From Clostridia bacterium (GTDB taxonomy: Bacteria; Bacillota; Clostridia; Oscillospirales; Acutalibacteraceae), in NCBI GenBank assembly GCA_017537245.1, contig JAFYLD010000014.1:1-38655 (forward strand): DNA of 38,655 nt, written 5' to 3'. The notes beneath the pieces were generated by a model, which was not told the DNA's origin, made no database searches, and was given only the letters and a program-made list of their open reading frames with translations. A program made the position numbers and the translations under genes. Positions 30,990 to 38,655 of the stretch are shown one piece after another (within the stretch, counting starts at the first letter, position 1; each line of letters begins with the position of its first letter).

Positions 30990-33041
30990 ATGAGAGAAAA
31001 TAAAAAGTCTAAATTTTCTATTAGTCGTGGAACGGTAGCTAAAATTTTGCTTGTCATGTACGACGCCTTTGTTGTAAATATTTCTTATTTCTTTGCGCTC
31101 TGGTTTAGATATGATTGTAATTTTAATGAATTGATCAATGGTTCCAGCAGTGTAACCGATGCTCCGGATCATTTCAATGCGTGGCTTATGTTCATACCAA
31201 TAAACACGATTTTTTGCTTAATTGTTTTCAAGGTATTTAAGCTATATCACAGTGTGTGGACGTTTGCGTCATATAGAGAATTTTTTAACGTTCTGTATTC
31301 ATCAGCAATCACTGCACTGATTCATACGGTTGCTATAACGTTAATCTTTAAACGAATGCCAGTAACCTATTATTTTTCGGGCGCTCTTATACAATTTATA
31401 TTGATATTAGCGGTTAGATTTTCTTACCGTTTTATATTGCTTGAGCGTAGTCGACGTAATGTGGCTAATTCTAAAAAGGCGTCACGCGTTATGCTAGTCG
31501 GCGCAGGCGCTGCGGGCAGAATGATTTTGCACGATATGAATCTTGCTACCGAATCAAAAGATAAGGTAGTTTGCCTTATTGATGATAATCCACACAAAAT
31601 CGGTAAATATATTGATGGTTTGGCAATATCGGGTAATCGATATGATATTCCTGCTATGGTACAAAAACTTAATATCGATAAAATTTATATAACCATACCA
31701 ACCATTAAGCCGGTCGACAAACGTGAGATTTTGGATATATGTAAAGAAACTGATTGCGAACTTAAAATATTGCCTGATATTTATGAGTTGCAAGATAGTA
31801 ACGTAGGCAAGAACACACTTGTAGACGTAGATATCGAAGACTTGCTAGGTCGTGATCCTATTGTTGTAGATATGGACGAAATCTTCACCTTCTTACAAGA
31901 TAAGACCATTCTTGTAACCGGTGGCGGTGGCTCAATAGGTAGCGAGCTTTGTCGACAAATTGCCGATCATAACCCACGTAAACTTATAATTTTTGATATA
32001 TATGAAAATAATGCTTACGATATAGAGCAAGAACTTCGTGAGAATCACCCCGAACTTGATTTGGAGGTTCTTATTGGCTCTGTTAGAGATAGCCGTAAGA
32101 TTTTTGACCTTTTTGCAAAATATAAACCCGAGGTTGTTTATCATGCGGCGGCTCACAAGCATGTTCCTTTGATGGAGCACAGTCCACAAGAAGCAATAAA
32201 AAATAACGCTCTTGGTACATATAAAACTGCTTACGCAGCGGCACTTAACGGTTGCGAGCGTTTTGTTTTAATTAGTACCGACAAGGCGGTTAACCCAACC
32301 AATATTATGGGCGCTAGTAAACGACTTTGTGAAATGATAATACAGTCGTTTGACAAGCTTATAAAAGAAGATAAACTTGATATTATGCGTCCGCTGTATG
32401 AGCATGACGATAGCTTGGTTGAAGATAGATTTATTCACAGTGGATCTAACGTTAAAACCGAGTTTGTTGCCGTTCGTTTTGGTAATGTACTAGGATCTAA
32501 CGGTTCGGTAGTTCCCGTATTTAAAAAGCAGATTGCCAAAGGCGGTCCTGTTAAGGTAACTCACCCTGATATTATTCGTTATTTTATGACAATTCCAGAG
32601 GCGGTTAGTCTTGTTTTGCAGGCGGGCACTTATGCTGCCGGTGGCGAGATTTTTGTGCTTGATATGGGTGCTCCCGTAAAGATAGATACGCTAGCAAGAA
32701 ATCTTATAAGACTTTCAGGATTTAAGCCTGACGTTGATATCAAGATTGAATATACTGGTCTTCGTCCCGGTGAAAAGCTCTTTGAAGAGCGTTTGATGGA
32801 AACAGAAGGCTTGCGCACAACGCCGAATAAGCTTATAAGTATTTGTAATCCTACCGACTTTGAGGCGGACAAGTTGTTTAAAAACATCGAAGAACTTATG
32901 CATATATGTTACGAAAAGCCCGAAACGGTGAAGGCTTACGTTGAGTCTATTGTTCCTACCTATCATCCTGCGGGTGAACATGGAACAGAAGAAAAACCAA
33001 AAGCATACGAAGAACAGCTTGCGGCGATGGCAACTAAATAA
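30990..33041 (+). CDS. Membrane UDP-sugar 4,6-dehydratase (WbpM/PglF/CapD-like)
   Basis: A 683-residue polysaccharide-biosynthesis protein. Four N-terminal helices (about 12-150) are followed by a CoA-binding-like Rossmann domain (GAGAAGRM at 171) and an extended SDR domain (TGGGGSIGSE at 310). The catalytic segment is STDKAVNPTNIMGASKR: the usual Tyr of Y-x3-K is Met440 with Lys444, the S-M-K triad of large UDP-GlcNAc 4,6-dehydratases. Products feed rare-sugar or glycan synthesis. The ATG at 30990 is used because AGAGGG precedes it and the in-frame codons further upstream lie in the promoter. It is a monocistronic unit with a strong terminator. Confidence 0.92.
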   Translation: MRENKKSKFSISRGTVAKILLVMYDAFVVNISYFFALWFRYDCNFNELINGSSSVTDAPDHFNAWLMFIPINTIFCLIVFKVFKLYHSVWTFASYREFFNVLYSSAITALIHTVAITLIFKRMPVTYYFSGALIQFILILAVRFSYRFILLERSRRNVANSKKASRVMLVGAGAAGRMILHDMNLATESKDKVVCLIDDNPHKIGKYIDGLAISGNRYDIPAMVQKLNIDKIYITIPTIKPVDKREILDICKETDCELKILPDIYELQDSNVGKNTLVDVDIEDLLGRDPIVVDMDEIFTFLQDKTILVTGGGGSIGSELCRQIADHNPRKLIIFDIYENNAYDIEQELRENHPELDLEVLIGSVRDSRKIFDLFAKYKPEVVYHAAAHKHVPLMEHSPQEAIKNNALGTYKTAYAAALNGCERFVLISTDKAVNPTNIMGASKRLCEMIIQSFDKLIKEDKLDIMRPLYEHDDSLVEDRFIHSGSNVKTEFVAVRFGNVLGSNGSVVPVFKKQIAKGGPVKVTHPDIIRYFMTIPEAVSLVLQAGTYAAGGEIFVLDMGAPVKIDTLARNLIRLSGFKPDVDIKIEYTGLRPGEKLFEERLMETEGLRTTPNKLISICNPTDFEADKLFKNIEELMHICYEKPETVKAYVESIVPTYHPAGEHGTEEKPKAYEEQLAAMATK

Positions 33042-33046
33042 AATAT

Positions 33047-33084
33047 AAACCCCACAAACTTTATCGTTTGTGGGGTTTGTTTTT
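33047..33084. terminator. Bidirectional terminator between the dehydratase and dnaJ
   Basis: AAACCCCACAAAC (33047-33059) pairs perfectly with GTTTGTGGGGTTT (33066-33078); G and six T residues follow. Confidence 0.95.
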
Positions 33085-34250
33085 TAATCAAAAAAATCTT
33101 TAATTTTTTCAAAGAAAGACTTTTGCTTTTTGTAGTTTTCTTCACCGGTTGCGGTGTCAAATTCTTTGAGCTTTTCTTTTTGCTCTTTTGATAAATCACG
33201 TGGTACTTCAACCACGATTTTAACGTATTGGTCGCCACGACCAGAGTAGTTAAGACGCTGAATACCTTTGCCTTTAAGCTTAAATTCGTCACCAGGCTGC
33301 GTGCCTTCGTGAATGGTGAATTTAACTTTACCGTCAAGGGTTGGTACGGTGATTTCATCGCCGAGTGCTGCTTGTGCAAACGTAATTGGAATTTCGCAAT
33401 AAACGTCGTAACCATCACGTTCAAAAATAGGGTGGGGGCGTACGTTTACGCTAACGCGCAAGTTGCCCGAAGGACCACCGTTTACACCTGCGTCACCGCC
33501 ACCGCGTACCGATATGATTTGACCGTCGTCAATACCGGCAGGAATGTTAATTTCTTTTTCGACCGTATGACGTATTCTGCCTTTGCCGGCACAGGTATGA
33601 CAAGGCTTATCAATAACCTTACCCGAGCCGTGACAATGGTTACACACGGTTTGTGTTTGAATTTGACCAAACGGTGTGCGTTGAACACTGCTAACCTGAC
33701 CGCTACCATGACAAACAGGGCAGGTTTTTGCACTGCTGCCTTTTTCACAACCTGTGCCGCCGCAATCAGAACAGTTATCAATTTTGGTTACTTTAATGGT
33801 TTTTGTGCAACCTTTTGCTGCCTCTTCAAAACTAAGGTTTACCGAAGCCGACGCATCGTTGCCAGGTCTTGGAGCGTTTGGATTAGATCTTCGGCTACCG
33901 CCGCCAAAACCACCAAAGCCGCCGCCAAACATGCTGCCTAAAATATCGCCAAGGTCACCAAAATCACCAAAGCCGCCAAAACCGCCGCCATAAGCGCCAC
34001 CACCCGCGTTAAAGTTTGGATCAACGCCTGCGTGACCAAACTGGTCGTAGCGAGCACGCTTTTCGGAGTTAGAAAGAATTTCGTAAGCTTCGTTTACTTC
34101 TTTAAAATTCTTTTCGGCTACCTTATCGTCTGGATTAAGGTCGGGGTGATATTTTTTAGCAAGTTTTCTGTACGCTTTTTTTAGTTCGTCGTCAGATGCT
34201 GATTTATCAACACCCAAGACTTCGTAATAATCTCTTTTATCTTCTGCCAC
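33084..34250 (-). CDS. dnaJ: Chaperone protein DnaJ
   Basis: A 388-residue type I Hsp40 that delivers substrates to DnaK and stimulates its ATPase. The J domain carries HPD at residues 35-37. A Gly/Phe-rich linker follows (about 75-125), then four zinc-binding motifs [24 protein letters not shown] and CHTCAGKG, and the C-terminal substrate-binding domains. The start is GTG at 34250, with AGGAGA six bases upstream; an upstream in-frame ATG at 34301 would add 17 unrelated residues and lies in an intergenic hairpin. It is last in grpE-dnaK-dnaJ. Confidence 0.97.
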   Translation of the reverse strand: MAEDKRDYYEVLGVDKSASDDELKKAYRKLAKKYHPDLNPDDKVAEKNFKEVNEAYEILSNSEKRARYDQFGHAGVDPNFNAGGGAYGGGFGGFGDFGDLGDILGSMFGGGFGGFGGGSRRSNPNAPRPGNDASASVNLSFEEAAKGCTKTIKVTKIDNCSDCGGTGCEKGSSAKTCPVCHGSGQVSSVQRTPFGQIQTQTVCNHCHGSGKVIDKPCHTCAGKGRIRHTVEKEINIPAGIDDGQIISVRGGGDAGVNGGPSGNLRVSVNVRPHPIFERDGYDVYCEIPITFAQAALGDEITVPTLDGKVKFTIHEGTQPGDEFKLKGKGIQRLNYSGRGDQYVKIVVEVPRDLSKEQKEKLKEFDTATGEENYKKQKSFFEKIKDFFD

Positions 34251-34275
34251 AGATATTCTCCTAAAATTTATGTAC

Positions 34276-34299
34276 GGTGCGGCCGTATTTAGCCGCACC
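34276..34299 (-). other. Intercistronic hairpin between dnaK and dnaJ
   Basis: GGTGCGGC (34276-34283) pairs perfectly with GCCGCACC (34292-34299) around an 8-base loop. There is no T-tract, so it is more likely a stability or processing element that adjusts the dnaK:dnaJ ratio than a terminator (inference). Confidence 0.6.
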
Positions 34300-34314
34300 A
34301 TAACATAAAATCAA

Positions 34315-36144
34315 TTATTTGTTGTCGTCAACGTCGGTGAAGTCTGCTTCGTAAACGTTGTCATCAGCTGGTGCGCCTGTTTCTGCGCCGCCTGCAGCCT
34401 GCTGTGCTTCAGCCGCTGCTTTATAAATCTTTTCGCTGATTGCGTAAATTTCTTTTTGAAGTTCTTCTTGCTTAGCTTTAATAGCATCGATATCTTCGCC
34501 CTTGAGAGCTTCTTTAAGAGCTTCTTTAGCGGTTTCGATCTTTGCTTTTTCATCGTCAGAAAGCTTGTCGCCAAAGTCAGCAACAGTCTTTTCGGTCTGA
34601 TAAATCATTTGGTCAGCGTTGTTGCGAACGTCAACAGCTTCGCGACGCTTTTTGTCTTCTGCTGCATATTCTTCAGCTTCTTTTACTGCCTTATCAATAT
34701 CGTCTTTTGACATATTGGTGCTAGCAGTAATAGTGATATCGTTTTCTTTGCCTGTACCCTTATCTTTAGCAGATACGTGAACGATACCGTTAGCGTCGAT
34801 GTCAAAGGTTACTTCGATCTGCGGGATACCGCGTGGAGCAGGAGCGATGCCGTCGAGGTGGAATACACCAAGAGTCTTGTTGTCGCGTGCAAATTCACGT
34901 TCACCCTGAAGTACGTGTACTTCAACAGATGTTTGACCGTCAGCAGCGGTAGAGAAGATTTGGCTTTTTTTGGTAGGGATTGTTGTGTTACGCTCGATAA
35001 CCTTTGTAGAGATACCGCCCATTGTTTCGATACCGAGTGAGAGAGGAGCAACGTCGAGAAGGAGAAGGCCCTTAACGTCGCCACCCAAAACGCCTGCTTG
35101 AAGTGCAGCGCCAAGTGCTACGCATTCGTCTGGGTTGATACCCTTAAATGGCTCTTTGCCCATGAAGTTCTTAACTGCTTCTTGAACTGCAGGAATTCTT
35201 GAAGAACCACCAACCATCAAAACTTTGTTGATTTCGTTCTTGTCAAGACCTGAGTCAGCGATAGCCTGGCGAACAGGAACCATTGTAGCTTCTACGAGGT
35301 CAGCAGTAAGTTCGTTGAACTTAGCGCGGGTAAGGGTTGTTTCAAAGTGCTTAGGACCGGTTTGGTCAGCAGTAATGAAAGGAAGGTTGATATCAGCAGT
35401 TGTCATACCGGAAAGGTCGATTTTTGCCTTTTCTGCTGCTTCCTTAACACGCTGCATAGCCATCTTGTCGTTTGCAAGGTCAATGCCTTGTTCTGCTTTA
35501 AATGTGCTTACGATATAGTCCATGATGCGCTTGTCAAAGTCGTCACCACCGAGTTTGTTGTTACCAGCGGTTGCAAGAACTTCTTGAACGCCGTCGCCCA
35601 TTTCGATAATAGATACGTCGAATGTACCACCACCAAGGTCATAAACCATAACCTTTTGGTCATCTTCCTTATCAATACTGTAAGCAAGAGCGGCAGCGGT
35701 AGGCTCGTTTATAATACGCTTAACTTCAAGACCTGCGATCTTACCTGCGTCTTTGGTAGCTTGACGCTGTGCGTCGGTAAAGTAAGCAGGAACAGTGATA
35801 ACAGCCTCTGTAACTGTTTGACCAAGATAGCTTTCAGCGTCAGCCTTTAGTTTTTGAAGGATGATAGCAGAAACTTCTTGTGGAGTGTAGTTCTTTTCGT
35901 CAATTGCTACGGTGTAGTTTGTGCCCATTTCACGTTTGATAGAGCTGATGGTTCTGTCTGGGTTGGTGATAGCCTGACGCTTTGCAACCTGACCTACCAT
36001 TCTTTCACCAGTCTTTGAAAATGCAACTACTGAAGGTGTTGTACGTGCGCCTTCTGCGTTTGCGATAACTACTGCTTCGCCGCCTTCCATAACGGCTACG
36101 CAAGAGTTTGTAGTACCTAAGTCAATACCAATAATTTTTCCCAT
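34315..36144 (-). CDS. dnaK: Chaperone protein DnaK
   Basis: A 609-residue Hsp70. The ATPase domain begins [16 protein letters not shown] and contains [13 protein letters not shown] and [14 protein letters not shown]. The linker [16 protein letters not shown] leads to the substrate-binding domain, and the lid ends in an Ala/Gly-rich tail with an EADFTDVDD-type terminus. It folds and protects proteins in the cytoplasm with DnaJ and GrpE. AGGAGG precedes the ATG. The 47-base gap to grpE shows no terminator, so the genes are co-transcribed. Confidence 0.99.
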   Translation of the reverse strand: MGKIIGIDLGTTNSCVAVMEGGEAVVIANAEGARTTPSVVAFSKTGERMVGQVAKRQAITNPDRTISSIKREMGTNYTVAIDEKNYTPQEVSAIILQKLKADAESYLGQTVTEAVITVPAYFTDAQRQATKDAGKIAGLEVKRIINEPTAAALAYSIDKEDDQKVMVYDLGGGTFDVSIIEMGDGVQEVLATAGNNKLGGDDFDKRIMDYIVSTFKAEQGIDLANDKMAMQRVKEAAEKAKIDLSGMTTADINLPFITADQTGPKHFETTLTRAKFNELTADLVEATMVPVRQAIADSGLDKNEINKVLMVGGSSRIPAVQEAVKNFMGKEPFKGINPDECVALGAALQAGVLGGDVKGLLLLDVAPLSLGIETMGGISTKVIERNTTIPTKKSQIFSTAADGQTSVEVHVLQGEREFARDNKTLGVFHLDGIAPAPRGIPQIEVTFDIDANGIVHVSAKDKGTGKENDITITASTNMSKDDIDKAVKEAEEYAAEDKKRREAVDVRNNADQMIYQTEKTVADFGDKLSDDEKAKIETAKEALKEALKGEDIDAIKAKQEELQKEIYAISEKIYKAAAEAQQAAGGAETGAPADDNVYEADFTDVDDNK

Positions 36145-36191
36145 TGTAAAAATCCTCCTAATGTGATTTATATGTTTTGTTTTTTATAAAT

Positions 36192-36710
36192 TTAGTTTGC
36201 AACCTTTACCATAGCGGCGCGGATTACAGTGTCACCAATTTTATAGCCTTTTTGTAAAACGTCGGCAATAACGTTTTCGCCAAGTGTGTCGTCCTCTACG
36301 TGCATTACAGCTTCGTGGAAGTTTGGATCAAATTGATCGCCCGGCTTTGCAATTTCTTCTATACCTAAATTTGCGGCAATAGATTCAAACTGCTTAACAA
36401 TCATTTCAATACCTTTAATATAATCGGCGCTGTCATGGTCGGCAGCAGAGGCACGGTCGATATTGTCAAGTATTGGTAAAAGATGTTTAATAAGTCCTGC
36501 TTTAGCAAACTCTGCTACAGATAGTTTTTCGCGTTCGGTACGCTTTTTGTAGTTATCAAACTCGGCAGCGGTACGCATTAACTGGTCATTTTTTGTAGCA
36601 AGCTCGGCTTTTAATGCTTCAACTTCGGCATCTTTTTTAGATTTCTTTTTTTCTTTTTTTGGTGTTTCGACAGTTTCTTCTGTCTCGGGAATTTTTGTTT
36701 CTTCGCTCAT
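36192..36710 (-). CDS. grpE: Nucleotide exchange factor GrpE
   Basis: A 172-residue DnaK exchange factor. The acidic/Lys-rich start (EETVETPKKEKKKSKKDAEV) leads into a long coiled coil. The conserved FDNYKKRTEREK follows, and then the C-terminal beta domain with FDPNFHEAVMHVED and GYKIGDTVIRAAMVKVA. First gene of the operon, with AGGAGG before its ATG. hrcA, the usual first gene in Firmicutes, is missing at this locus, and no CIRCE inverted repeat is present. Confidence 0.97.
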   Translation of the reverse strand: MSEETKIPETEETVETPKKEKKKSKKDAEVEALKAELATKNDQLMRTAAEFDNYKKRTEREKLSVAEFAKAGLIKHLLPILDNIDRASAADHDSADYIKGIEMIVKQFESIAANLGIEEIAKPGDQFDPNFHEAVMHVEDDTLGENVIADVLQKGYKIGDTVIRAAMVKVAN

Positions 36711-36732
36711 TTCTAACCCTCCTAAATGAAAG

Positions 36733-36749
36733 TTTGACTTTCCCTTACC
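36733..36749 (-). promoter_or_regulatory. CtsR-like repeat, promoter-proximal copy
   Basis: Read on the minus strand: GGTAAGG-GAA-AGTCAAA. The second heptad and the NAN spacer fit the CtsR consensus RGTCAAA-NAN-RGTCAAA; the first heptad matches 4 of 7. It lies between the -10 and the grpE start codon. Confidence 0.5.
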
Positions 36750-36765
36750 TTTATTTTGTAATGTT

Positions 36766-36793
36766 ATTATAACCCATTTTTTTCAAAAGTCAA
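36766..36793 (-). promoter_or_regulatory. Promoter of grpE-dnaK-dnaJ
   Basis: On the minus strand TTGACT (36788-36793), a 16-base spacer and perfect TATAAT (36766-36771), preceded by TGGGT. It is flanked on both sides by AGGGAAAGTCAAA repeats. Confidence 0.75.
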
Positions 36794-36811
36794 TACTTTT
36801 TGCAAAAAAAC

Positions 36812-36828
36812 TTTGACTTTCCCTGACT
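36812..36828 (-). promoter_or_regulatory. CtsR-like repeat, promoter-distal copy
   Basis: Read on the minus strand: AGTCAGG-GAA-AGTCAAA, with heptads matching 5 of 7 and 7 of 7. It shares AGGGAAAGTCAAA exactly with the proximal copy 79 bases away and sits upstream of the -35. Confidence 0.55.
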
Positions 36829-36844
36829 TTTACAAATTATTCAT

Positions 36845-36869
36845 AATTGTCACCTTTCGATTGACAATT
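36845..36869. promoter_or_regulatory. Inverted repeat over the -35 of the phosphatase gene
   Basis: AATTGTCA (36845-36852) and TGACAATT (36862-36869) are perfect 8-base arms with a 9-base spacer. The right arm covers the -35 hexamer, a typical repressor position. The regulator is not identifiable. Confidence 0.5.
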
Positions 36870-36889
36870 AATATATTAGATGATAAAAT
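36861..36889 (+). promoter_or_regulatory. Promoter of the lipoprotein phosphatase gene
   Basis: Perfect TTGACA (36861-36866), a 17-base spacer and TAAAAT (36884-36889) with an extended TGA before the -10. Confidence 0.85.
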
Positions 36890-36930
36890 CAGTTTAGTAA
36901 AACTATACGCTAGAGAGTAGGTAACTTTTT

Positions 36931-38244
36931 ATGAAAAAAATATTTACAATTATTTTATCTGCGTCTATGGTCCTTGGTTTGTGCTCTTGCGCAAGCGAGC
37001 CAGATACCTCATCAAAAGACGAGGTGATAGTAGAAGAGGTTATCGTTGATCAGACTGGTAGCCAAGAAGGTAGCAAAATCGAATCAAATCAGGATGCAAC
37101 TTCGTCTGAAAATACGTCTAGTACACAAAATACAAGTAGTACACCAACAACCTCAAATAATTCATCGGGTAATACTTCAACTATAGAGTCACCAATCAAA
37201 AAATACCAAAATATGTTTGTTGAAGTTGATTTGTGTGATGATATTATACGCGGTTATCTAGATGCCGATAGCACCAGACAACAATATTATTGGTTAAGTG
37301 AGTATAGTGGCACGAACTATGACCATCAAGCTATCTATTTAGATTGGTATTCAGATGGTAGTATGGAATATACCGTTCACTTCTCTGAGAAATCTGATTT
37401 TAGTAATGAGATTATTACCAAGACCAAATACAATAATATGGAAAACACCATCCTTGTTCCTGGTAAGACCTATTATTATAAGGTTACCGGTACAATCAAT
37501 TCCGAGATTTTAGGCAGCGGTCAAATTAAGGTTAAGGACGCTCCTGTGCGTTGGATAGATATCGATGGTGTTGGCAACGTTCGTGATATGGGCGGTTGGA
37601 AGGCTGCAGGCGGCAAGACCGTTAAATACGGTATGCTTTATCGTGGCAGACGCCTTGAAGACGTTACCGCAGATGGTATTGCTACAATTAAGCAATTAGG
37701 ACTTAAGACCGAGCTTGATATACGTTACGCAAGTCAAATGTATCAAACACCTGGTACGGGTATGAACTATCAGTTTATTGAATCACCTGGTCAGTATGAC
37801 AACGTGATGACTACCAACGGTGACGTATTTAAAGCAAGTTACAGAAAACTTTTTGAACTTTTGGCAGACAAAAACAATTATCCTTTCTATGCTCACTGTA
37901 ATGCGGGCGCTGACCGTACAGGTACCTACGCGTTTATTGTAAACGGACTTTTGGGCGTGTCTTATGAAGATTTGACTCGTGACTTTGAGCTTACATCATT
38001 CTCACCAACCGGTAAACGTTGGCGAGGAAAGGGTCTAGGCGGCGACTTTGGACCAGACGATGACGTTATGCAAGAAGATAGCAGTAACACAGTTGCTTGG
38101 GGTAGACTTTATAAGAAAATGATGGCTTACGGCAAAGATAAGGGTTGTACCACACTTCAAGAATCGATTGAGCACTGGCTTGTAAATTATATTGGCGTTA
38201 AACAGTCACAAATCGATAGTTTTAAGAGCATAATGCTTGAGTAA
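36931..38244 (+). CDS. Lipoprotein tyrosine phosphatase (Y_phosphatase3-like)
   Basis: A 437-residue surface lipoprotein. The lipobox LCSC marks Cys20, and a Ser/Thr/Asn-rich linker spans about 21-88. A beta-rich, fibronectin-like region (about 95-205) holds TVHFSEKSDF and LVPGKTYYYKV. The phosphatase domain shows GVGNVRDMGGW (213-223) and the active-site loop HCNAGADRTG, a C-x5-R with Cys323 and Arg329. This resembles PF13350-type protein tyrosine/dual-specificity phosphatases, some of which also act on phosphoinositides. Being extracellular, its substrate is unclear. Single-gene unit with its own promoter and terminator. The N-terminus resembles that of the CE2-like esterase. Confidence 0.88.
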   Translation: MKKIFTIILSASMVLGLCSCASEPDTSSKDEVIVEEVIVDQTGSQEGSKIESNQDATSSENTSSTQNTSSTPTTSNNSSGNTSTIESPIKKYQNMFVEVDLCDDIIRGYLDADSTRQQYYWLSEYSGTNYDHQAIYLDWYSDGSMEYTVHFSEKSDFSNEIITKTKYNNMENTILVPGKTYYYKVTGTINSEILGSGQIKVKDAPVRWIDIDGVGNVRDMGGWKAAGGKTVKYGMLYRGRRLEDVTADGIATIKQLGLKTELDIRYASQMYQTPGTGMNYQFIESPGQYDNVMTTNGDVFKASYRKLFELLADKNNYPFYAHCNAGADRTGTYAFIVNGLLGVSYEDLTRDFELTSFSPTGKRWRGKGLGGDFGPDDDVMQEDSSNTVAWGRLYKKMMAYGKDKGCTTLQESIEHWLVNYIGVKQSQIDSFKSIMLE

Positions 38245-38250
38245 AAAAAT

Positions 38251-38292
38251 AATGTCAGGGAATTTTTAAAAAATTCCTTGACATTTCTTTTT
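38251..38292 (+). terminator. Terminator after the lipoprotein phosphatase gene
   Basis: AATGTCAGGGAATTTTT (38251-38267) pairs with AAAAATTCCTTGACATT (38269-38285) with one G-T pair, followed by TCTTTTT. Confidence 0.9.
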
Positions 38293-38324
38293 ATATAAAG
38301 TAGAATATACAAGTCGCCAACAAA

Positions 38325-38349
38325 TAATATGCGGGTGTGGCGGAATTGG
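38325..38349 (+). repeat. Partial duplication of the tRNA-Leu 5' end and its flank
   Basis: TAATATGCGGGTGTGGCGG plus AATTGG (25 bases) is identical to 38496-38520, which covers six bases of flank and the first 19 bases of tRNA-Leu. No matching 3' acceptor arm (CACCCGC) follows before the real tRNA, so this is a fragment, not a functional tRNA. Confidence 0.8.
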
Positions 38350-38495
38350 GCGAAGCGGTTGCCGCATCCTGTGGATGATGAAGGCATACGCTGAGCTGAA
38401 GAAATAAGGAGCAATGCGACGCGCTCCAAGCGAGCAGTGCGACTATATTTCTGATGGAAAACGCGCGTAGCGCGGCTGCCCAAGATTTAACAAGT
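38350..38495. other. Non-coding segment between the two tRNA-Leu 5' ends
   Basis: About 146 bases, richer in GC than the surroundings, lie between the two copies. They contain TGCGAC twice (near 38416 and 38438) and a GCGCG-TA-GCGCG-like palindrome near 38464. No supported gene is seen. It may be an inserted or rearranged repeat. Confidence 0.45.
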
Positions 38496-38501
38496 TAATA
38501 T

Positions 38502-38585
38502 GCGGGTGTGGCGGAATTGGCAGACGCGCTAGCCTTAGGAGCTAGTGTCACCGATGTGCAGGTTCAAGTCCTGTCACCCGCACCA
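38502..38585 (+). tRNA. tRNA-Leu (anticodon UAG)
   Basis: The acceptor stem is GCGGGTG with CACCCGC, followed by discriminator A and an encoded CCA. The anticodon stem CTAGC/GCTAG holds the loop CTTAGGA, giving anticodon TAG, which reads CUA and other CUN leucine codons. A long variable arm (class II) and the T arm CAGG-TTCAAGT-CCTG fit tRNA-Leu. Confidence 0.97.
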
Positions 38586-38592
38586 AAGCATT

Positions 38593-38641
38593 CAAACCCG
38601 AACCTTTTACCAATTGGTGAAACGTTCGGGTTTGTTGTTTT
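38593..38641 (+). terminator. Terminator after tRNA-Leu
   Basis: CAAACCCGAAC (38593-38603) pairs with GTTCGGGTTTG (38624-38634); the 20-base loop contains the palindrome ACCAATTGGT. TTGTTTTC follows. Confidence 0.85.
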
Positions 38642-38655
38642 CTTAAAAGATGTTA

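Noticed and set aside
33228-33941. Long open frame (237 codons) on the plus strand opposite dnaJ
   Set aside because: It has no ribosome binding site, lies wholly antisense to a certain gene and its composition mirrors dnaJ codon bias.
35347-35850. Open frame of 167 codons opposite dnaK
   Set aside because: Antisense shadow of a highly conserved gene with no translation signals.
36711-36930. CIRCE element for HrcA upstream of grpE
   Set aside because: No TTAGCACTC-N9-GAGTGCTAA-type repeat is present on either strand.
38187-38483. Minus-strand open frame across the phosphatase end and the tRNA fragment
   Set aside because: It crosses a terminator and a tRNA-derived repeat, and has no start signals.
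1-38655. CRISPR array, phage genes, transposase or toxin-antitoxin pair
   Set aside because: No regularly spaced identical repeats and no proteins with such motifs were found; the small HTH gene belongs to a DUF2975 locus rather than a toxin-antitoxin pair.

Overview
The window is a chromosomal stretch of a Gram-positive, spore-forming member of the Clostridia, probably a gut-type Oscillospirales or related lineage. The evidence is low GC (about 40%), strong AGGAGG-type ribosome binding sites, sigma-A promoters with 17-bp spacers, lipoproteins with short signal peptides, a sporulation sigma factor that closely resembles SigG, a SipL-type spore-coat protein, and DegV, DUF2975 and DUF4153 proteins. 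The lineage is an inference; no rRNA is present.

Layout. 1-320: 3' end of a 23S-intervening-sequence-type four-helix-bundle gene and its terminator. 460-5062 (minus): a two-helix CxxC membrane protein, then a three-gene operon (DUF2156 acyltransferase-like protein, GNAT acetyltransferase, GH38 alpha-mannosidase). 5365-10567 (plus): glycogen/maltodextrin phosphorylase, a GH13 glycosidase and a DegV protein. 10860-13243 (plus): DUF2975 membrane protein, YozG-like Cro/C1 regulator and DUF4153 membrane protein behind a promoter covered by CGATAAT half-sites. 13274-14038 (minus): sigG. 14239-18772 (plus): rpsT, then uvrC, a D-lactate dehydrogenase-type enzyme and a CE2-like esterase lipoprotein. 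18891-21199 (plus): argH overlapping a lipoprotein gene of unknown function. 21254-24638 (minus): GH2 glycosidase, MFS transporter and a short DtxR/MntR-family regulator. 24931-27344 (plus): feoA, feoB and a Cys-rich FeoB partner. 27472-33041 (plus): cardiolipin synthase, a 51-residue membrane protein, a SipL-like protein and a WbpM/PglF-type sugar dehydratase. 33084-36710 (minus): grpE-dnaK-dnaJ without hrcA. 36931-38244 (plus): a lipoprotein tyrosine phosphatase. 38502-38585: tRNA-Leu(UAG), preceded by a partial copy of its own 5' end.

How the parts work together. Carbohydrate use dominates: mannoside, alpha-glucan and GH2-substrate hydrolysis, a sugar-type transporter, phosphorolysis of glucan, an esterase for acetylated glycans and a lactate-forming dehydrogenase. 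Ferrous iron uptake is probably controlled by the divergent DtxR-family protein: three near-identical GTTAGC-nnAGnCTAAC sites lie between feoA's promoter and feoB. The regulator carries the Met/Cys metal ligands of iron-sensing DtxR in an MntR-sized body. The chaperone operon has no CIRCE element. Instead its promoter is flanked by two copies of a 13-bp CtsR-like repeat.

I found no CRISPR array, phage module, transposase or obvious toxin-antitoxin or defence system. The most notable signals are regulatory (feo boxes, YozG-type operator, CtsR-like repeats, sporulation promoters), plus small membrane proteins and a tRNA-fragment duplication. I do not see convincing evidence for a wholly new multi-gene system.
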